From positions 2,294,001 to 2,358,000 of the forward strand of contig CAVTRI010000001.1 of assembly GCA_963737075.1 (NCBI GenBank): a DNA stretch of 64,000 bases, written 5' to 3'. Made by a program: the position numbers and the translations under genes. The notes beneath the pieces were generated by a model. The model had not been told where the DNA came from, ran no database searches, and worked only from the letters and a program-made list of their open reading frames with translations. Below, in pieces: positions 52,628 through 61,488 of this stretch. Origin of the DNA: CAVTRI01 sp963737075. GTDB lineage: Bacteria > Actinomycetota > Acidimicrobiia > Acidimicrobiales > Palsa-688. Within the stretch, counting starts at the first letter, position 1; every line of letters starts with the position of its first letter.

Positions 52628-53404
52628 CTAAAGACGGGCGCCGCTCTCCTGGAGCCTCTCCGTGAACTCTCGGAGCAAGTCCGGTGTCGCCGCCGCGATG
52701 GGCGCCCGCCGAGCCCCCTGATCGGTCACCGCCAGCTCCCTGCCCGCAAGCTCGCCAACGGCCACGCCTGCCTCGCGGCACACGAGGAGCGCGCCGAGAT
52801 AGTCCCATGGCGCCAGCGCACCGCCGTCGCAATCGGCGTACGCGTCGAGCGCGCCGCATGCTACGGCGCACATGTCGAGGGCGGCGGCCCCCAGCGCCCG
52901 GTACTGGCGCCAGCCGAGACGACGCGGCGGCCACCCGTTAAAGCCGACGATGGCATCGCGGAGCCGTCCACAGGCGGAGGGCGCGATCGCCCGCCACGAC
53001 GCTCCCGGGCGGTCGGCGCGACGGGCGCCGCCACCGCGCGCGGCTTCGAACCGGACGGCCGTGGCCTGATTGGCGACGACGGCGGCCAGGGGCCCGTGAC
53101 GATCGACAGCGCACACACTCGTCGCCCACCACGGCAAGCCACGCGCGGCGTTGGTTGACCCGTCGACGGGGTCGACGACGACGACGATGTCCCGGTCGCC
53201 ATGGTGCACCCCCGACTCTTCCGAGACCGCCCCGAATCCGGCCCGCTCGATGACCGCCAAGGCCGCGGCATCGGCGACCAGGTCGCTGCGATACTGCCCG
53301 TCTCGAGTGCCCGCCAGCCCCCAGTCGGTCAGCCCGACCAATCCCTCCGCCACGGCGTCCACTGCGGCGTGCAGCACGCCCAGGGCCGCCGCGCCGGTTG
53401 TCAC
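52628..53404 (-). CDS. Inositol monophosphatase-family protein
   Basis: 258-residue Mg-dependent phosphatase of the IMPase fold. The metal-binding motif DPVDGSTNAARG and the C-terminal WDYLGALLV motif (Asp ligand) are present, plus the upstream GAVSEESG Glu. Substrates could be inositol-1-phosphate, histidinol phosphate or a sugar bisphosphate. Start GTG 53404. It is divergent from the two-gene unit beginning at 53567. Confidence 0.93.
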   Translation of the reverse strand: MTTGAAALGVLHAAVDAVAEGLVGLTDWGLAGTRDGQYRSDLVADAAALAVIERAGFGAVSEESGVHHGDRDIVVVVDPVDGSTNAARGLPWWATSVCAVDRHGPLAAVVANQATAVRFEAARGGGARRADRPGASWRAIAPSACGRLRDAIVGFNGWPPRRLGWRQYRALGAAALDMCAVACGALDAYADCDGGALAPWDYLGALLVCREAGVAVGELAGRELAVTDQGARRAPIAAATPDLLREFTERLQESGARL

Positions 53405-53566
53405 ACGGTCACGGTACCGTGTCGCCGGTGCCGCACCGTTGATCGTTCACAACCGCTCATCGGGCTGAGGGCACCGGATCGCCGGCCGGGTTCCGGGCCG
53501 ACCTGTACGGTACGCGTGGGCGGCCCGCAGCGTGCGGCCCACCGAGGGTGAGTTAGGGTGACCTGA

Positions 53567-54130
53567 GTGGCAGTTATCGATGTGGCCGGCTATGTCGCCG
53601 AGCTGAAGGACCACGCCGTCGACCACGGGTTCCACGTCCACGACGAGCGGCACTTCGTGGAGACGTATTCCCTCCGCCAGGCTTGGGAGGTCGACCTGCA
53701 TCCCGAGGAGGGCTGCAACGGACCGCTGGATCTCCACCTCGCCTTGGAGGTCGATCCGAGGGTGTTGCTGGCGTTCGAGGACGCCGTGGTCGAGCTGCCC
53801 GAAGGGCAGGACCCTCCCGACGAATACCACTTTCCGTTGACATTCACGTGGGCGTTGCCGCCGCTGCCCAACGGACCCGACCTGCTGCGCCTGGCTATCG
53901 ATCTGGCCGGCATCGGCGGCGTCGAACTCCCGCTCGAATCGTCGGCCATCGACAGCTACGCCTCCGCGACCGATCCGGCCGAGCGCCGCATTACCATCGT
54001 CGCCCGTCAGCAGGTTTCGCTGGCGAGGGTGCTGGCGGGCGAGGAGCTGCTGTGCGAGACGTTCGACCGGGCCTTGGCCGTGAGCCAGTACCTGCTGCAG
54101 TGGGCGCCGGCCTGGTTGAACGAGGAGTAG
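53567..54130 (+). CDS. Conserved hypothetical protein, first gene of a pair
   Basis: 187-residue soluble protein with no recognised domain. Charged and hydrophobic residues alternate in sheet-like segments (HFVETYSLRQAWEVDLHP, DEYHFPLTFTWALPPLP), and it has no signal peptide or membrane helix. Start GTG 53567. It ends 4 nt before the His-rich membrane-anchored protein gene, so the two are certainly co-transcribed and probably work together. Confidence 0.75.
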   Translation: MAVIDVAGYVAELKDHAVDHGFHVHDERHFVETYSLRQAWEVDLHPEEGCNGPLDLHLALEVDPRVLLAFEDAVVELPEGQDPPDEYHFPLTFTWALPPLPNGPDLLRLAIDLAGIGGVELPLESSAIDSYASATDPAERRITIVARQQVSLARVLAGEELLCETFDRALAVSQYLLQWAPAWLNEE

Positions 54131-54134
54131 CAAC

Positions 54135-54977
54135 ATGAGCAAGACCTCCCGCGAAGGGGCGGGTGCGGGGCCCGCAGTGCCGCCGCGAAAGAAAAAGGGC
54201 GGGCCGCCGCCACGACCGGGCACCCGGCCACGTGCCGCCGCCCCTCCCCGCCCCCCGAAGCGCCGGCCGCCCAAGCGCGGCGGGCATGGCCGGTCGCCGT
54301 GGCTCCTCTACGGCCTGCCGGCGGCGGTCATCGCCGTCATCGTCGTCGTGGTCGTCGTGCTGGTCTCCTCAGGAGGGTCGGGCACCAGCCCGTCACATCA
54401 GGCGGCGGTCAACTGGAAGGTCAGCAACACCCCGGTCTATGGGACGCTGGGACCCGAAGGGGTGCCGCTGCAACTGGGTCCGGTCTTCGCGGCGGCGGCG
54501 ACGGGCCTCACGGGGGCGCCCATCGACGGGGTCCAGTGCAACGCCGGTGAGCAGCTCGCCTACCACCACCACGTCCATCTGGTGATCTTCGTCAACGGCC
54601 AGCCTCGGTCCGTCCCGCTCGGCGTGGGCATGGTGCCGCCAGCGATCGTGCAGCAGACGGCTCAGGGAGCGTTCGCCGAGGGAAGTAACACTTGCCTGTA
54701 CTGGCTCCACACCCACGCGCAGGACGGCATCATCCACGTCGAATCGGCTAACCCCAAAACGCTGGAGCTCGGGCAGTTCTTCAACATCTGGGGCCATCCC
54801 CTCTCCTCGTCCGGGATCGGTTCGCAGAAGGGCGCGGTGACGGCGACGGTCAACGGCCAGCCGTGGACCGGCGATCCGGCCAACATCCCCCTGATCGAGC
54901 ACAACCAGATCGTCCTCAACCTTGGTGGCCCGGTCATCACGCCGCCGCCGATCACCTGGTCGGGTACGAGTCTGTAG
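54135..54977 (+). CDS. Membrane-anchored extracytoplasmic protein with His-rich motifs
   Basis: 280 residues: a Pro/Arg/Lys-rich cytosolic N-terminus (1-55), one membrane helix (58-78) and an extracytoplasmic domain. Two motifs dominate: YHHHVHLVIFVNG at 143-155 (H144, H145, H146, H148) and CLYWLHTHAQDGIIHVES at 187-204 (C187, H192, H194, H201). These residues look like a metal site, perhaps copper or zinc, but I know no characterised member. It follows a soluble hypothetical gene by 4 nt and converges on the aromatic amino acid hydroxylase gene. Function is unknown. Confidence 0.82.
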   Translation: MSKTSREGAGAGPAVPPRKKKGGPPPRPGTRPRAAAPPRPPKRRPPKRGGHGRSPWLLYGLPAAVIAVIVVVVVVLVSSGGSGTSPSHQAAVNWKVSNTPVYGTLGPEGVPLQLGPVFAAAATGLTGAPIDGVQCNAGEQLAYHHHVHLVIFVNGQPRSVPLGVGMVPPAIVQQTAQGAFAEGSNTCLYWLHTHAQDGIIHVESANPKTLELGQFFNIWGHPLSSSGIGSQKGAVTATVNGQPWTGDPANIPLIEHNQIVLNLGGPVITPPPITWSGTSL

Positions 54978-54986
54978 CCCTCTTTC

Positions 54987-55922
54987 CTACGCGGCCGCCG
55001 TCAAGGCCGCGTATCGGGCGTCGTCGAAACCGTCAAGGAGCGCGCCGAGCTGATCGTGGAGCTGCCCGATGGAGGACCACGAGTACAAAACCGGCTGGTA
55101 GTGGGTGATGTCGTAACGGGTACGGCCCATCGCGACAAGATCAGCCGGGCGGACCTCGACATCGTGGAACGACGCCGTCTCCCCCACCGACGACAGGATG
55201 CCGGCGCCGAACGCCCGCAGCTCCCCCCGCTCCCACACCACACCGAACTCCATCGTGAACCAGAACACGCGGGAGAGAAACCGCAGGGCCTCGTCGCTCC
55301 GCACGCCGTCCACGGCCTGGCCCACCTTCCGGTACAGCTCGGAGAACACCGGGTGGCCCAGCTGGTTGGCGTGGCCGATCACCTCGTGGATGATGTCCGG
55401 CTCGGGTGTGTACAGGGGCACTGACGGGTGCCGCAAGTACTGCGTCGACCAGAACACTCCTTCAGCGAACGCCCCGTAGAACGCTCTGAGCGGAGCCAGC
55501 CCGGCGACCGGTTGGTACCGGAACCCGGCCGGGCCCGCCAGGCAGGCGGTGACCTCGTCCAGCGACGGCACGCGGTCGGCTGGCAGGGCCACCGCACCCT
55601 TGCCTTCGAGAAACGTCTGTGACGCGTTCCGCTCGTGCAGCCCGACCAGCTGTTCGCTGACCAGCTGCCATACCCGGTGCTCCTCTTCGGTGTAGTCGGG
55701 GCTGGGTACCGGCCGGCCGGGGGCCCACGCCAGCGCCAAACTGGCCAACGCGTCACGCCGGGCCCGGTACACGGGGTCGGTCACGCCTGGATGGTCGGCG
55801 GCCAGCTCCACGCGGACGTGCCCGCCGTCGTCGGTACGCACCGGTGAGTAGCCACCCGCCGCCCGCGGGTCCAGCGATTCGTGGCGCCCGAGAGACGATG
55901 TGGAATGGCTGGAACGCTCCAT
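54987..55922 (-). CDS. Aromatic amino acid hydroxylase (phenylalanine 4-hydroxylase-like)
   Basis: 311-residue pterin-dependent monooxygenase converting phenylalanine to tyrosine. The iron ligands are H179 and H184 in HEVIGH and E225 in MEFGVVW, with the surrounding region YTPEPDIIHEVIGHANQLGH fully conserved. ATG 55922 follows GGGAGGA. It lies downstream of the Lrp gene on the same strand and feeds the tyrosine pathway encoded on the other side. No pterin recycling gene is nearby. Confidence 0.93.
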   Translation of the reverse strand: MERSSHSTSSLGRHESLDPRAAGGYSPVRTDDGGHVRVELAADHPGVTDPVYRARRDALASLALAWAPGRPVPSPDYTEEEHRVWQLVSEQLVGLHERNASQTFLEGKGAVALPADRVPSLDEVTACLAGPAGFRYQPVAGLAPLRAFYGAFAEGVFWSTQYLRHPSVPLYTPEPDIIHEVIGHANQLGHPVFSELYRKVGQAVDGVRSDEALRFLSRVFWFTMEFGVVWERGELRAFGAGILSSVGETASFHDVEVRPADLVAMGRTRYDITHYQPVLYSWSSIGQLHDQLGALLDGFDDARYAALTAAA

Positions 55923-55942
55923 ACTTCCTCCCGTCACAGACG

Positions 55943-56446
55943 CTACTCCTCCGCGCCGCTCTTGGCGGGCGTGCCGCCGGGCCGCTCGGGCCCTTCGGTG
56001 AGCAAGTGCCGGAAGCGGGGCGCAATGCGGGTGGCCAGGACCAGGGCGGTCGTGGTCCGGTTCACCCCCGGCACCTCGATGACGCGGTTGATCACCTGTC
56101 CGAGATGGTCGTTGCCGCGGGCGACCACGCGGCAGAGCAGGTCGGAGGTACCGGTGGTCATGTACGCCTCGACGATCTCCGGCACCGCCATCAGGTGCTC
56201 GTCGATGCTGGCACCCCGACCCTGGGCGATCTCGAGGGTGACCCAGGCAGAGACCCCGTAGCCCGCCTGGTGGAGATCCACGTCTGGTCCGAAACCGGTG
56301 ATCAGTCCGCCATCGAGCATTCGGTCCAGGTGGGCCTGGGCAGTGTTGCGTGCCACCCCGACGTCGCGGGCCAGCTGAAGCAGGCCCGCCCGGGGCGTGG
56401 TCTCCAGCGCGGCGATCAGCCGCCGGTCTATGGCATCCAGTTCCAC
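55943..56446 (-). CDS. Lrp/AsnC-family transcriptional regulator
   Basis: 167-residue regulator with an N-terminal helix-turn-helix (RAGLLQLARDVGVARNTAQAHLDRML) and a C-terminal RAM ligand-binding domain (MAVPEIVEAYMTTGTSDLLCRVVARGNDHL). It likely senses an aromatic amino acid and controls the flanking phenylalanine/tyrosine genes. Two direct repeats 32 bp apart lie in the shared divergent promoter. Start GTG 56446; the hydroxylase gene follows 20 nt later on the same strand. Confidence 0.93.
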   Translation of the reverse strand: MELDAIDRRLIAALETTPRAGLLQLARDVGVARNTAQAHLDRMLDGGLITGFGPDVDLHQAGYGVSAWVTLEIAQGRGASIDEHLMAVPEIVEAYMTTGTSDLLCRVVARGNDHLGQVINRVIEVPGVNRTTTALVLATRIAPRFRHLLTEGPERPGGTPAKSGAEE

Positions 56447-56461
56447 GTCCGCCCGCTTGCA

Positions 56462-56517
56462 CTGATCAATCCGCTCACTGAACAGCGATTCTACTGACCA
56501 ATCTGCTCAGTGCACAG
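56462..56517. promoter_or_regulatory. Paired 24-nt direct repeats, probable Lrp-type operator
   Basis: CTGATCAATCCGCTCACTG... (56462-56485) and CTGACCAATCTGCTCAGTG... (56494-56517) agree at about 20 of 24 positions and start 32 bp apart, close to three helical turns. They lie between the Lrp gene start and hppD. This fits octameric Lrp proteins that bind in-phase sites and control both directions. Confidence 0.7.
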
Positions 56518-56560
56518 GCAGGGTGTTGACCGAAGCCCCAACGAGGCGTTGGCTCGATGT

Positions 56561-57688
56561 ATGAGCACCTCCCCGACGCTCACTCTCCCCGCGGACACCG
56601 TCGCCGGCCAGCTGCTGGGCTGGGATCACCTGGAATGGTGGGTGGGCAACGCTCGCGCGGTGACGGCCTGGCTGACATCCGGGTTCGGGTTCGACGTCGT
56701 CGCGTACGCAGGGCCGGAGACCGGTGTGGCCGACCGCGCCAGCTATCTGCTCGCGCAGGGCGACATCCGGTTCCTGGTGACCGCTGGGCTCGGACCGGAC
56801 TCCGAGGTGGCCCGGCACGTCCTCGAGCACGGCGACGGTATCCGCCAACTGGCGTGGGGCGTCGCTGACCCGGCCGCTACCGCGGCCTTGGCGCAGCACC
56901 GGGGGGCGACGGTGGTGGCCGAGCCGCACACCGTCACCGGAGAGGAGGGCGCCGTCACCACCGCTGCCATCGGCACCTACGGCGAGACCCGCCACCTTCT
57001 GGTCGACCGCAGCGGTTGGCACGGGGTGTGGGGGCCGGGGTTCAGCGCCGAACGCCTCCCCCCGCGCCCCGCCGGTCCGGCGGTCGGGCTGGCAGCCGTG
57101 GACCACGTGGTCGGCAACGTGGAGGAGGGACGGCTCGACGACTGGGTGGGCTTCTACACCGAGGTGCTCGGATTCCGAGAAATGCTTCACTTCGACGCCG
57201 AGCAGATCTCCACCGAGTATTCGGCGCTGCGCTCGACCGTCGTGCACAACGGCGCGGGGATCACCATGCCACTCAACGAACCCGCCCCCGGCCTGAAGAA
57301 GAGCCAGATCACCGAGTACCTCGAGGCCTACCGGAGCCCGGGGGTGCAGCACGTGGCTCTGGGCACACCCGACATCGTCACCGCCGTGGACGGCCTGCAC
57401 CCCCGGGGAGTGCGCTGCCTCGAGATGCCGGCGACGTACTACGAGGAAGCGCGGGTGCGGGCAGGAGCGTTCGAGCTGCCATGGGACGATCTGCAGCGTC
57501 TCGATATCGAAGTGGACGTCGACTCGGGTGGGTACCTGCTGCAGATCTTCACCGAGACGGTCACCGACCGCCCGACGCTCTTCGTCGAGCTCATCCAGCG
57601 GGAGGGGGCGACCGGGTTCGGGGAGGGCAACTTCAAAGCGCTGTTCGAGGCGATCGAGCGCGAGCAGGCCCGGCGCGGCAATCTCTGA
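56561..57688 (+). CDS. hppD: 4-Hydroxyphenylpyruvate dioxygenase
   Basis: 375-residue non-heme iron dioxygenase converting 4-hydroxyphenylpyruvate to homogentisate. Iron ligands are H182 (VDHVV), H264 (VQHVAL) and E343 (FVELIQR). The C-terminal GFGEGNFKALFEAIE is the gating-helix signature of the family. ATG 56561 is chosen; an earlier in-frame ATG at 56510 would place the start inside the operator repeats. It heads the operon with fumarylacetoacetase and homogentisate dioxygenase. Confidence 0.96.
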   Translation: MSTSPTLTLPADTVAGQLLGWDHLEWWVGNARAVTAWLTSGFGFDVVAYAGPETGVADRASYLLAQGDIRFLVTAGLGPDSEVARHVLEHGDGIRQLAWGVADPAATAALAQHRGATVVAEPHTVTGEEGAVTTAAIGTYGETRHLLVDRSGWHGVWGPGFSAERLPPRPAGPAVGLAAVDHVVGNVEEGRLDDWVGFYTEVLGFREMLHFDAEQISTEYSALRSTVVHNGAGITMPLNEPAPGLKKSQITEYLEAYRSPGVQHVALGTPDIVTAVDGLHPRGVRCLEMPATYYEEARVRAGAFELPWDDLQRLDIEVDVDSGGYLLQIFTETVTDRPTLFVELIQREGATGFGEGNFKALFEAIEREQARRGNL

Positions 57689-57700
57689 GGGCGTCTCTCA

Positions 57701-58897
57701 GTGGCCGGCGGCTTCGGTCCGGGCAACCTGCCCTACGGGGTGGACGATCGCGGGCACGTCGTCGTCGCGTGGGGGGACGCGGTCGTCGACCTGTCCCTGC
57801 TCGACGGCCTCGAGGTGGGCCGGGATGTCTGGGAGTCGGGCAGCCTTGACGCGCTGATCGGCCTCGGACCCGACGCCTGGCATGCCACCCGCCACCAACT
57901 GCAGGCGCGGCTCGCGCAGCCGCCGCCTGCTGCCTCGGTGCGGCCCCGTACTGAGATCCGATTGGTGCTCCCGTTCACCGTGGCCGACTACGTCGACTTC
58001 TACGCCTCGGAGGCGCACGCCACCAACATGGGCCGCCTCTTGCGGCCGGGCACCGACCCCCTGCCGGCGGCGTGGCGGCTCCTGCCGATGGGGTATCACG
58101 GCCGGGCCGGGACCGTGGTGGTCAGCGGCAGCCCCGTGTACCGACCGTGGGGGCTGCGGGGTACACCTCCCGAATACGGCCCGTCAGAGCGGCTCGACGT
58201 CGAGGTCGAGCTGGGCTTCGTGATCGGCCACGGTTCCGTCAGGGGTCACCCCGTGCCGGCTGCCGAGGCTGCCGAGCACGTGTTCGGGGTGGTGCTTGTC
58301 AATGATTGGAGCGCCCGCGACATCCAGGCGTTGGAGTACCAGCCGCTCGGGCCGTTGCTCGGCAAATCGTTCGCCACCTCCGTGTCGCCGTGGGTGGTGC
58401 CGTTCGCGGCGCTCGACGCATGGCAGGTAAACGGCCCGGAGCAGGAGCCCTTGCCAGCGCCGCACCTCCGGGCCCCGGAGCCGCGGGGTCTCAGCGTGCG
58501 GCTCGAGCTGGCGATCAACGGCACCGTCGTGAGCCGCACGTGTGCCGCGGGGCTGTACTGGTCCGTGGCGCAGCAGGTCGCCCACCTCACCAGCAACGGG
58601 GCCGCGCTGCGAGCCGGCGACCTCTTGGCATCGGGCACCATCTCGGGCTCGGAGCCTGGCACCGAAGGCAGTCTCATGGAGTTGACCCGCGCCGGCGCAG
58701 CTCCCATCTGTCTGGCGGACGGGACGCAGCGGACGTGGCTGGAGGACGGGGACACAGTCGCCATCCGCGGCTGGTGCGGTGACCGCGAAGGCGAGGACTG
58801 GTTGTCACTGGGCGAGGTGTCGGGCACGATCGTTGCCGGGCCCGGCGACGCTCAACAGAGCGGGTCGACAGAGCCCCACGAGACCGAGGAGGGCTGA
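57701..58897 (+). CDS. fahA: Fumarylacetoacetase
   Basis: 398-residue FAH-family hydrolase that splits fumarylacetoacetate to fumarate and acetoacetate, the last step of tyrosine breakdown. The metal-binding region includes VEVELGFVIGHGS (Glu ligands) and VNDWSARDIQ; GTISGSEPGTEGSLMEL closes the active site. The N-terminal domain (FGPGNLPYGV) is the SH3-like part of true FAH proteins. GTG 57701 starts 13 nt after hppD. Its stop overlaps the hmgA start (TGATG). Confidence 0.94.
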   Translation: MAGGFGPGNLPYGVDDRGHVVVAWGDAVVDLSLLDGLEVGRDVWESGSLDALIGLGPDAWHATRHQLQARLAQPPPAASVRPRTEIRLVLPFTVADYVDFYASEAHATNMGRLLRPGTDPLPAAWRLLPMGYHGRAGTVVVSGSPVYRPWGLRGTPPEYGPSERLDVEVELGFVIGHGSVRGHPVPAAEAAEHVFGVVLVNDWSARDIQALEYQPLGPLLGKSFATSVSPWVVPFAALDAWQVNGPEQEPLPAPHLRAPEPRGLSVRLELAINGTVVSRTCAAGLYWSVAQQVAHLTSNGAALRAGDLLASGTISGSEPGTEGSLMELTRAGAAPICLADGTQRTWLEDGDTVAIRGWCGDREGEDWLSLGEVSGTIVAGPGDAQQSGSTEPHETEEG

Positions 58898-60048
58898 TGC
58901 CGTATTACGTGCGAGTCGGGGACGTGCCTGCCAAGCGGCACACCGTCCACCGCGAAGCCGCCGGACGCCGGCTGGCGGAGGAGCTGATGGGCGAGGAGGG
59001 GTTCTCCGGGGTCTCGTCGCTCCTGTATCACCGCCACTCTCCCAGCGCCATCACGGGGGTGGAGCCGGTCTCGGTGGACCGGGTACCGCTCCGGCCCAAC
59101 GACCCGCTGCTGCCCTGGCACGTACGGGCCCGGCAGCTGCCGGCGGGCGGGGACTTGGTCACCGGCCGGCGCGTGCTGATGGGCAACGCCTCGGTCACCA
59201 TGTCCTGGGTCGCCGCTGACCATTCGAGCGAGCTGTACCGCAACGCGGCGGGAGACGAGCTGGTGTACCTCCAGTCGGGACAGGCGGCGCTCGAGTCGGT
59301 GTTCGGCCGTCTCGAGGTCGCGGCAGGTGATTACGTCGTGATCCCGGCGTCGACCACCCACCGGTGGATCAACGATGCCGTGGAAGCGTTGGTGCTCGAA
59401 GCGACCGGCCACGTTGGCATCCCGGCCCGTTACCGGACCCCCACCGGCCAGCTGCGAGAGGGTGCCCCCTACTGCGAGCGGGATCTGCGACCACCGTCCG
59501 GTCCGCTGCTGGTGGACGAAGGGCCCACGCCCGTCCTGGTCCGCACGCGCTCGGGGTGGAGCCGCCACTGCCACGCGAGGCATCCGTTCGATGTCGTCGG
59601 CTGGGACGGCTGCAATTACCCGTTCGCGTTCGCCATCTCGGCCTTCGAGCCGATCGCCGGCCGTATCCACCAGCCGCCCCCGGTGCACCAGACCTTCGAG
59701 GGGCCCGGGTTCGTGGTGTGCAGCTTCGTGCCCCGCATGTTCGATTTCGGGGAGGACGTGGTCAAGGTGCCCTATCACCACGCCAACGTCGACTCCGACG
59801 AGGTGCTGTTTTACTCGGCCGGCGACTTCATGAGCCGCAAGGGCGCGGGTATCGGCGCCGGATCGCTGACCCTGCACCCGGCCGGATTCGTGCACGGCCC
59901 CCAGCCCGGCAGCGTGGAGGCGTCCGAGCACGCCGAGCGAACGGAGGAGACGGCAGTCATGGTCGACACCTTCTCCCCACTGCTCGTCAGCGACGCCGCA
60001 CGGGAGGTCGCTGATAACGCCTATCCCTGGAGCTGGGCCCGCGAATGA
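58897..60048 (+). CDS. hmgA: Homogentisate 1,2-dioxygenase
   Basis: 383-residue cupin-type iron dioxygenase that opens the homogentisate ring. The Fe ligands lie in PYHHANVDSDEVLFY (His and Glu) and HPAGFVHGP (second His). The two-domain cupin architecture is complete though shorter than proteobacterial enzymes, as is usual in actinobacteria. It ends the hppD-fahA-hmgA operon. A maleylacetoacetate isomerase gene is not in the window. Confidence 0.93.
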   Translation: MPYYVRVGDVPAKRHTVHREAAGRRLAEELMGEEGFSGVSSLLYHRHSPSAITGVEPVSVDRVPLRPNDPLLPWHVRARQLPAGGDLVTGRRVLMGNASVTMSWVAADHSSELYRNAAGDELVYLQSGQAALESVFGRLEVAAGDYVVIPASTTHRWINDAVEALVLEATGHVGIPARYRTPTGQLREGAPYCERDLRPPSGPLLVDEGPTPVLVRTRSGWSRHCHARHPFDVVGWDGCNYPFAFAISAFEPIAGRIHQPPPVHQTFEGPGFVVCSFVPRMFDFGEDVVKVPYHHANVDSDEVLFYSAGDFMSRKGAGIGAGSLTLHPAGFVHGPQPGSVEASEHAERTEETAVMVDTFSPLLVSDAAREVADNAYPWSWARE

Positions 60049-60051
60049 GGC

Positions 60052-61413
60052 TCACGCCATGGTGTCGAGGATCTCCGCCACGATGGTCGTGGTCGTCTCG
60101 GGGTGCAGGAACGCCAGCCGGGCCACCGTCTCGCCCATCCACTTCGTCGGGGTGACGAAGCCGATCTGGTCTGCCAACAGCCGCCGGGACCAGCTGTCGT
60201 AGTCCGCGGACACCCAGCCGCGGCGGCGGCACAGAACGATAGACAGATCGGGCCGTCGGACCAGCTCCAGATACGGCGTGGCCTCGATCCGCGCCGCGGC
60301 CTCGCGGGCCGTCTCTAGCACCGTCTCGATCGCGTCGCGGTAGGCGTCGGTGCCGTGCACCGCCAGCGAGAACCACATCGCGAGTCCTCGTGCCCGGCGG
60401 GTGAGGTGGAATGCGTAGTCGCTCGGGTTCCACTCGTCGGGCCGATCGGTGTGGATCACGTCCAGGTACGAGGCGTTCTGGGTGTGCACCGCCCGCGCCA
60501 GCTGGGGCCGCCGGTACAGGAGCGCCGCGCAGTCGAAGGGGGCGAACAACCACTTGTGCGGGTCCACCACGAAGCTGTCCACCCGCTCGATCCCGGCGAA
60601 CCGGTCCCGCACCGAAGGGGCGAACAGGGCGGCCGCCCCGTATGCCCCGTCGACGTGAAACCACAGGTCGCGTCGTTGGGCTACGTCGGCCACGCCGGCC
60701 AGGTCGTCGATGATCCCGGCGTTGGTCGTGCCGGCGGTGGCCACCACCGCCACCACGCTGGAGGCGTCGGGGTCGCCGTCGAGGGCCGCCTCCATGGCGG
60801 GACCGGTGAGGCGATGGTCGGCGGAAGGCACGACCAGGGCGTCCATGCCGATGATCCTGAGGGCGTTCTGGATGGACGCGTGCGCCTGGTCACTGACGGC
60901 CACGCGCAGGCGGGCAGGCGCCGACGGGCCGAGAGCAAGCCGCCCCATCTCGCGGCCCACCACCAGCGCCGACAGGTTGCCCGCGGACCCGCCGGAGACG
61001 AACACGCCGCCCGCTCCATCCGGTAGGCCGGCGGCGTCGGCCAGGACCTGTAGCGCCTGGTTTTCAGCGGCCACCGCGCCGGCCGCTTCCAGCCAAGACG
61101 TCCCCTGCAACGACGAGCACGACACGACCATGTCGAACAGCAGCGACGCCTTCGTCGGCGCCGCGGGAATGAACGACAGGAATCGGGGGCTGTCGCATGA
61201 GATCACCGCGGGCGCCAACGCTTCCGCGAACAGCTTCAGCACCTCGGCGGGGTCATGGCCTTCATGCCCGATCATCCCGGCCAAAGACGCGTCGAGCCGC
61301 GATTTGCTGCCCGGAAGGTCCAGCGGGACCGGATCCAGCGCGAGCCGCTCCCGGCAATACGCGAAGATCATGCCCGCCATGGCCTCGTCGAGCACGAACA
61401 TCGGATTCCGCAC
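60052..61413 (-). CDS. PLP-dependent aromatic amino acid decarboxylase-like protein
   Basis: 453-residue group II decarboxylase. The PLP Schiff-base Lys is K287 in VVDPHKWLF, with ring-stacking H178 (DQAHAS) and D255 (HVDGAYG). It most resembles aromatic-L-amino-acid decarboxylases acting on tyrosine, tryptophan or related amino acids. GTG 61413 follows GGGAGA; a shorter start at the ATG at 61401 is possible. It converges on hmgA with only 3 nt between the stops, so it probably belongs to aromatic amino acid metabolism. Confidence 0.9.
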   Translation of the reverse strand: MRNPMFVLDEAMAGMIFAYCRERLALDPVPLDLPGSKSRLDASLAGMIGHEGHDPAEVLKLFAEALAPAVISCDSPRFLSFIPAAPTKASLLFDMVVSCSSLQGTSWLEAAGAVAAENQALQVLADAAGLPDGAGGVFVSGGSAGNLSALVVGREMGRLALGPSAPARLRVAVSDQAHASIQNALRIIGMDALVVPSADHRLTGPAMEAALDGDPDASSVVAVVATAGTTNAGIIDDLAGVADVAQRRDLWFHVDGAYGAAALFAPSVRDRFAGIERVDSFVVDPHKWLFAPFDCAALLYRRPQLARAVHTQNASYLDVIHTDRPDEWNPSDYAFHLTRRARGLAMWFSLAVHGTDAYRDAIETVLETAREAAARIEATPYLELVRRPDLSIVLCRRRGWVSADYDSWSRRLLADQIGFVTPTKWMGETVARLAFLHPETTTTIVAEILDTMA

Positions 61414-61488
61414 TGGTCTCCCATCGGGTGGGGGCGGACCCCGTCGCCCGCCGCCTCCCATCGTAGAAATCGTCCGGAGGCGCGGGTA

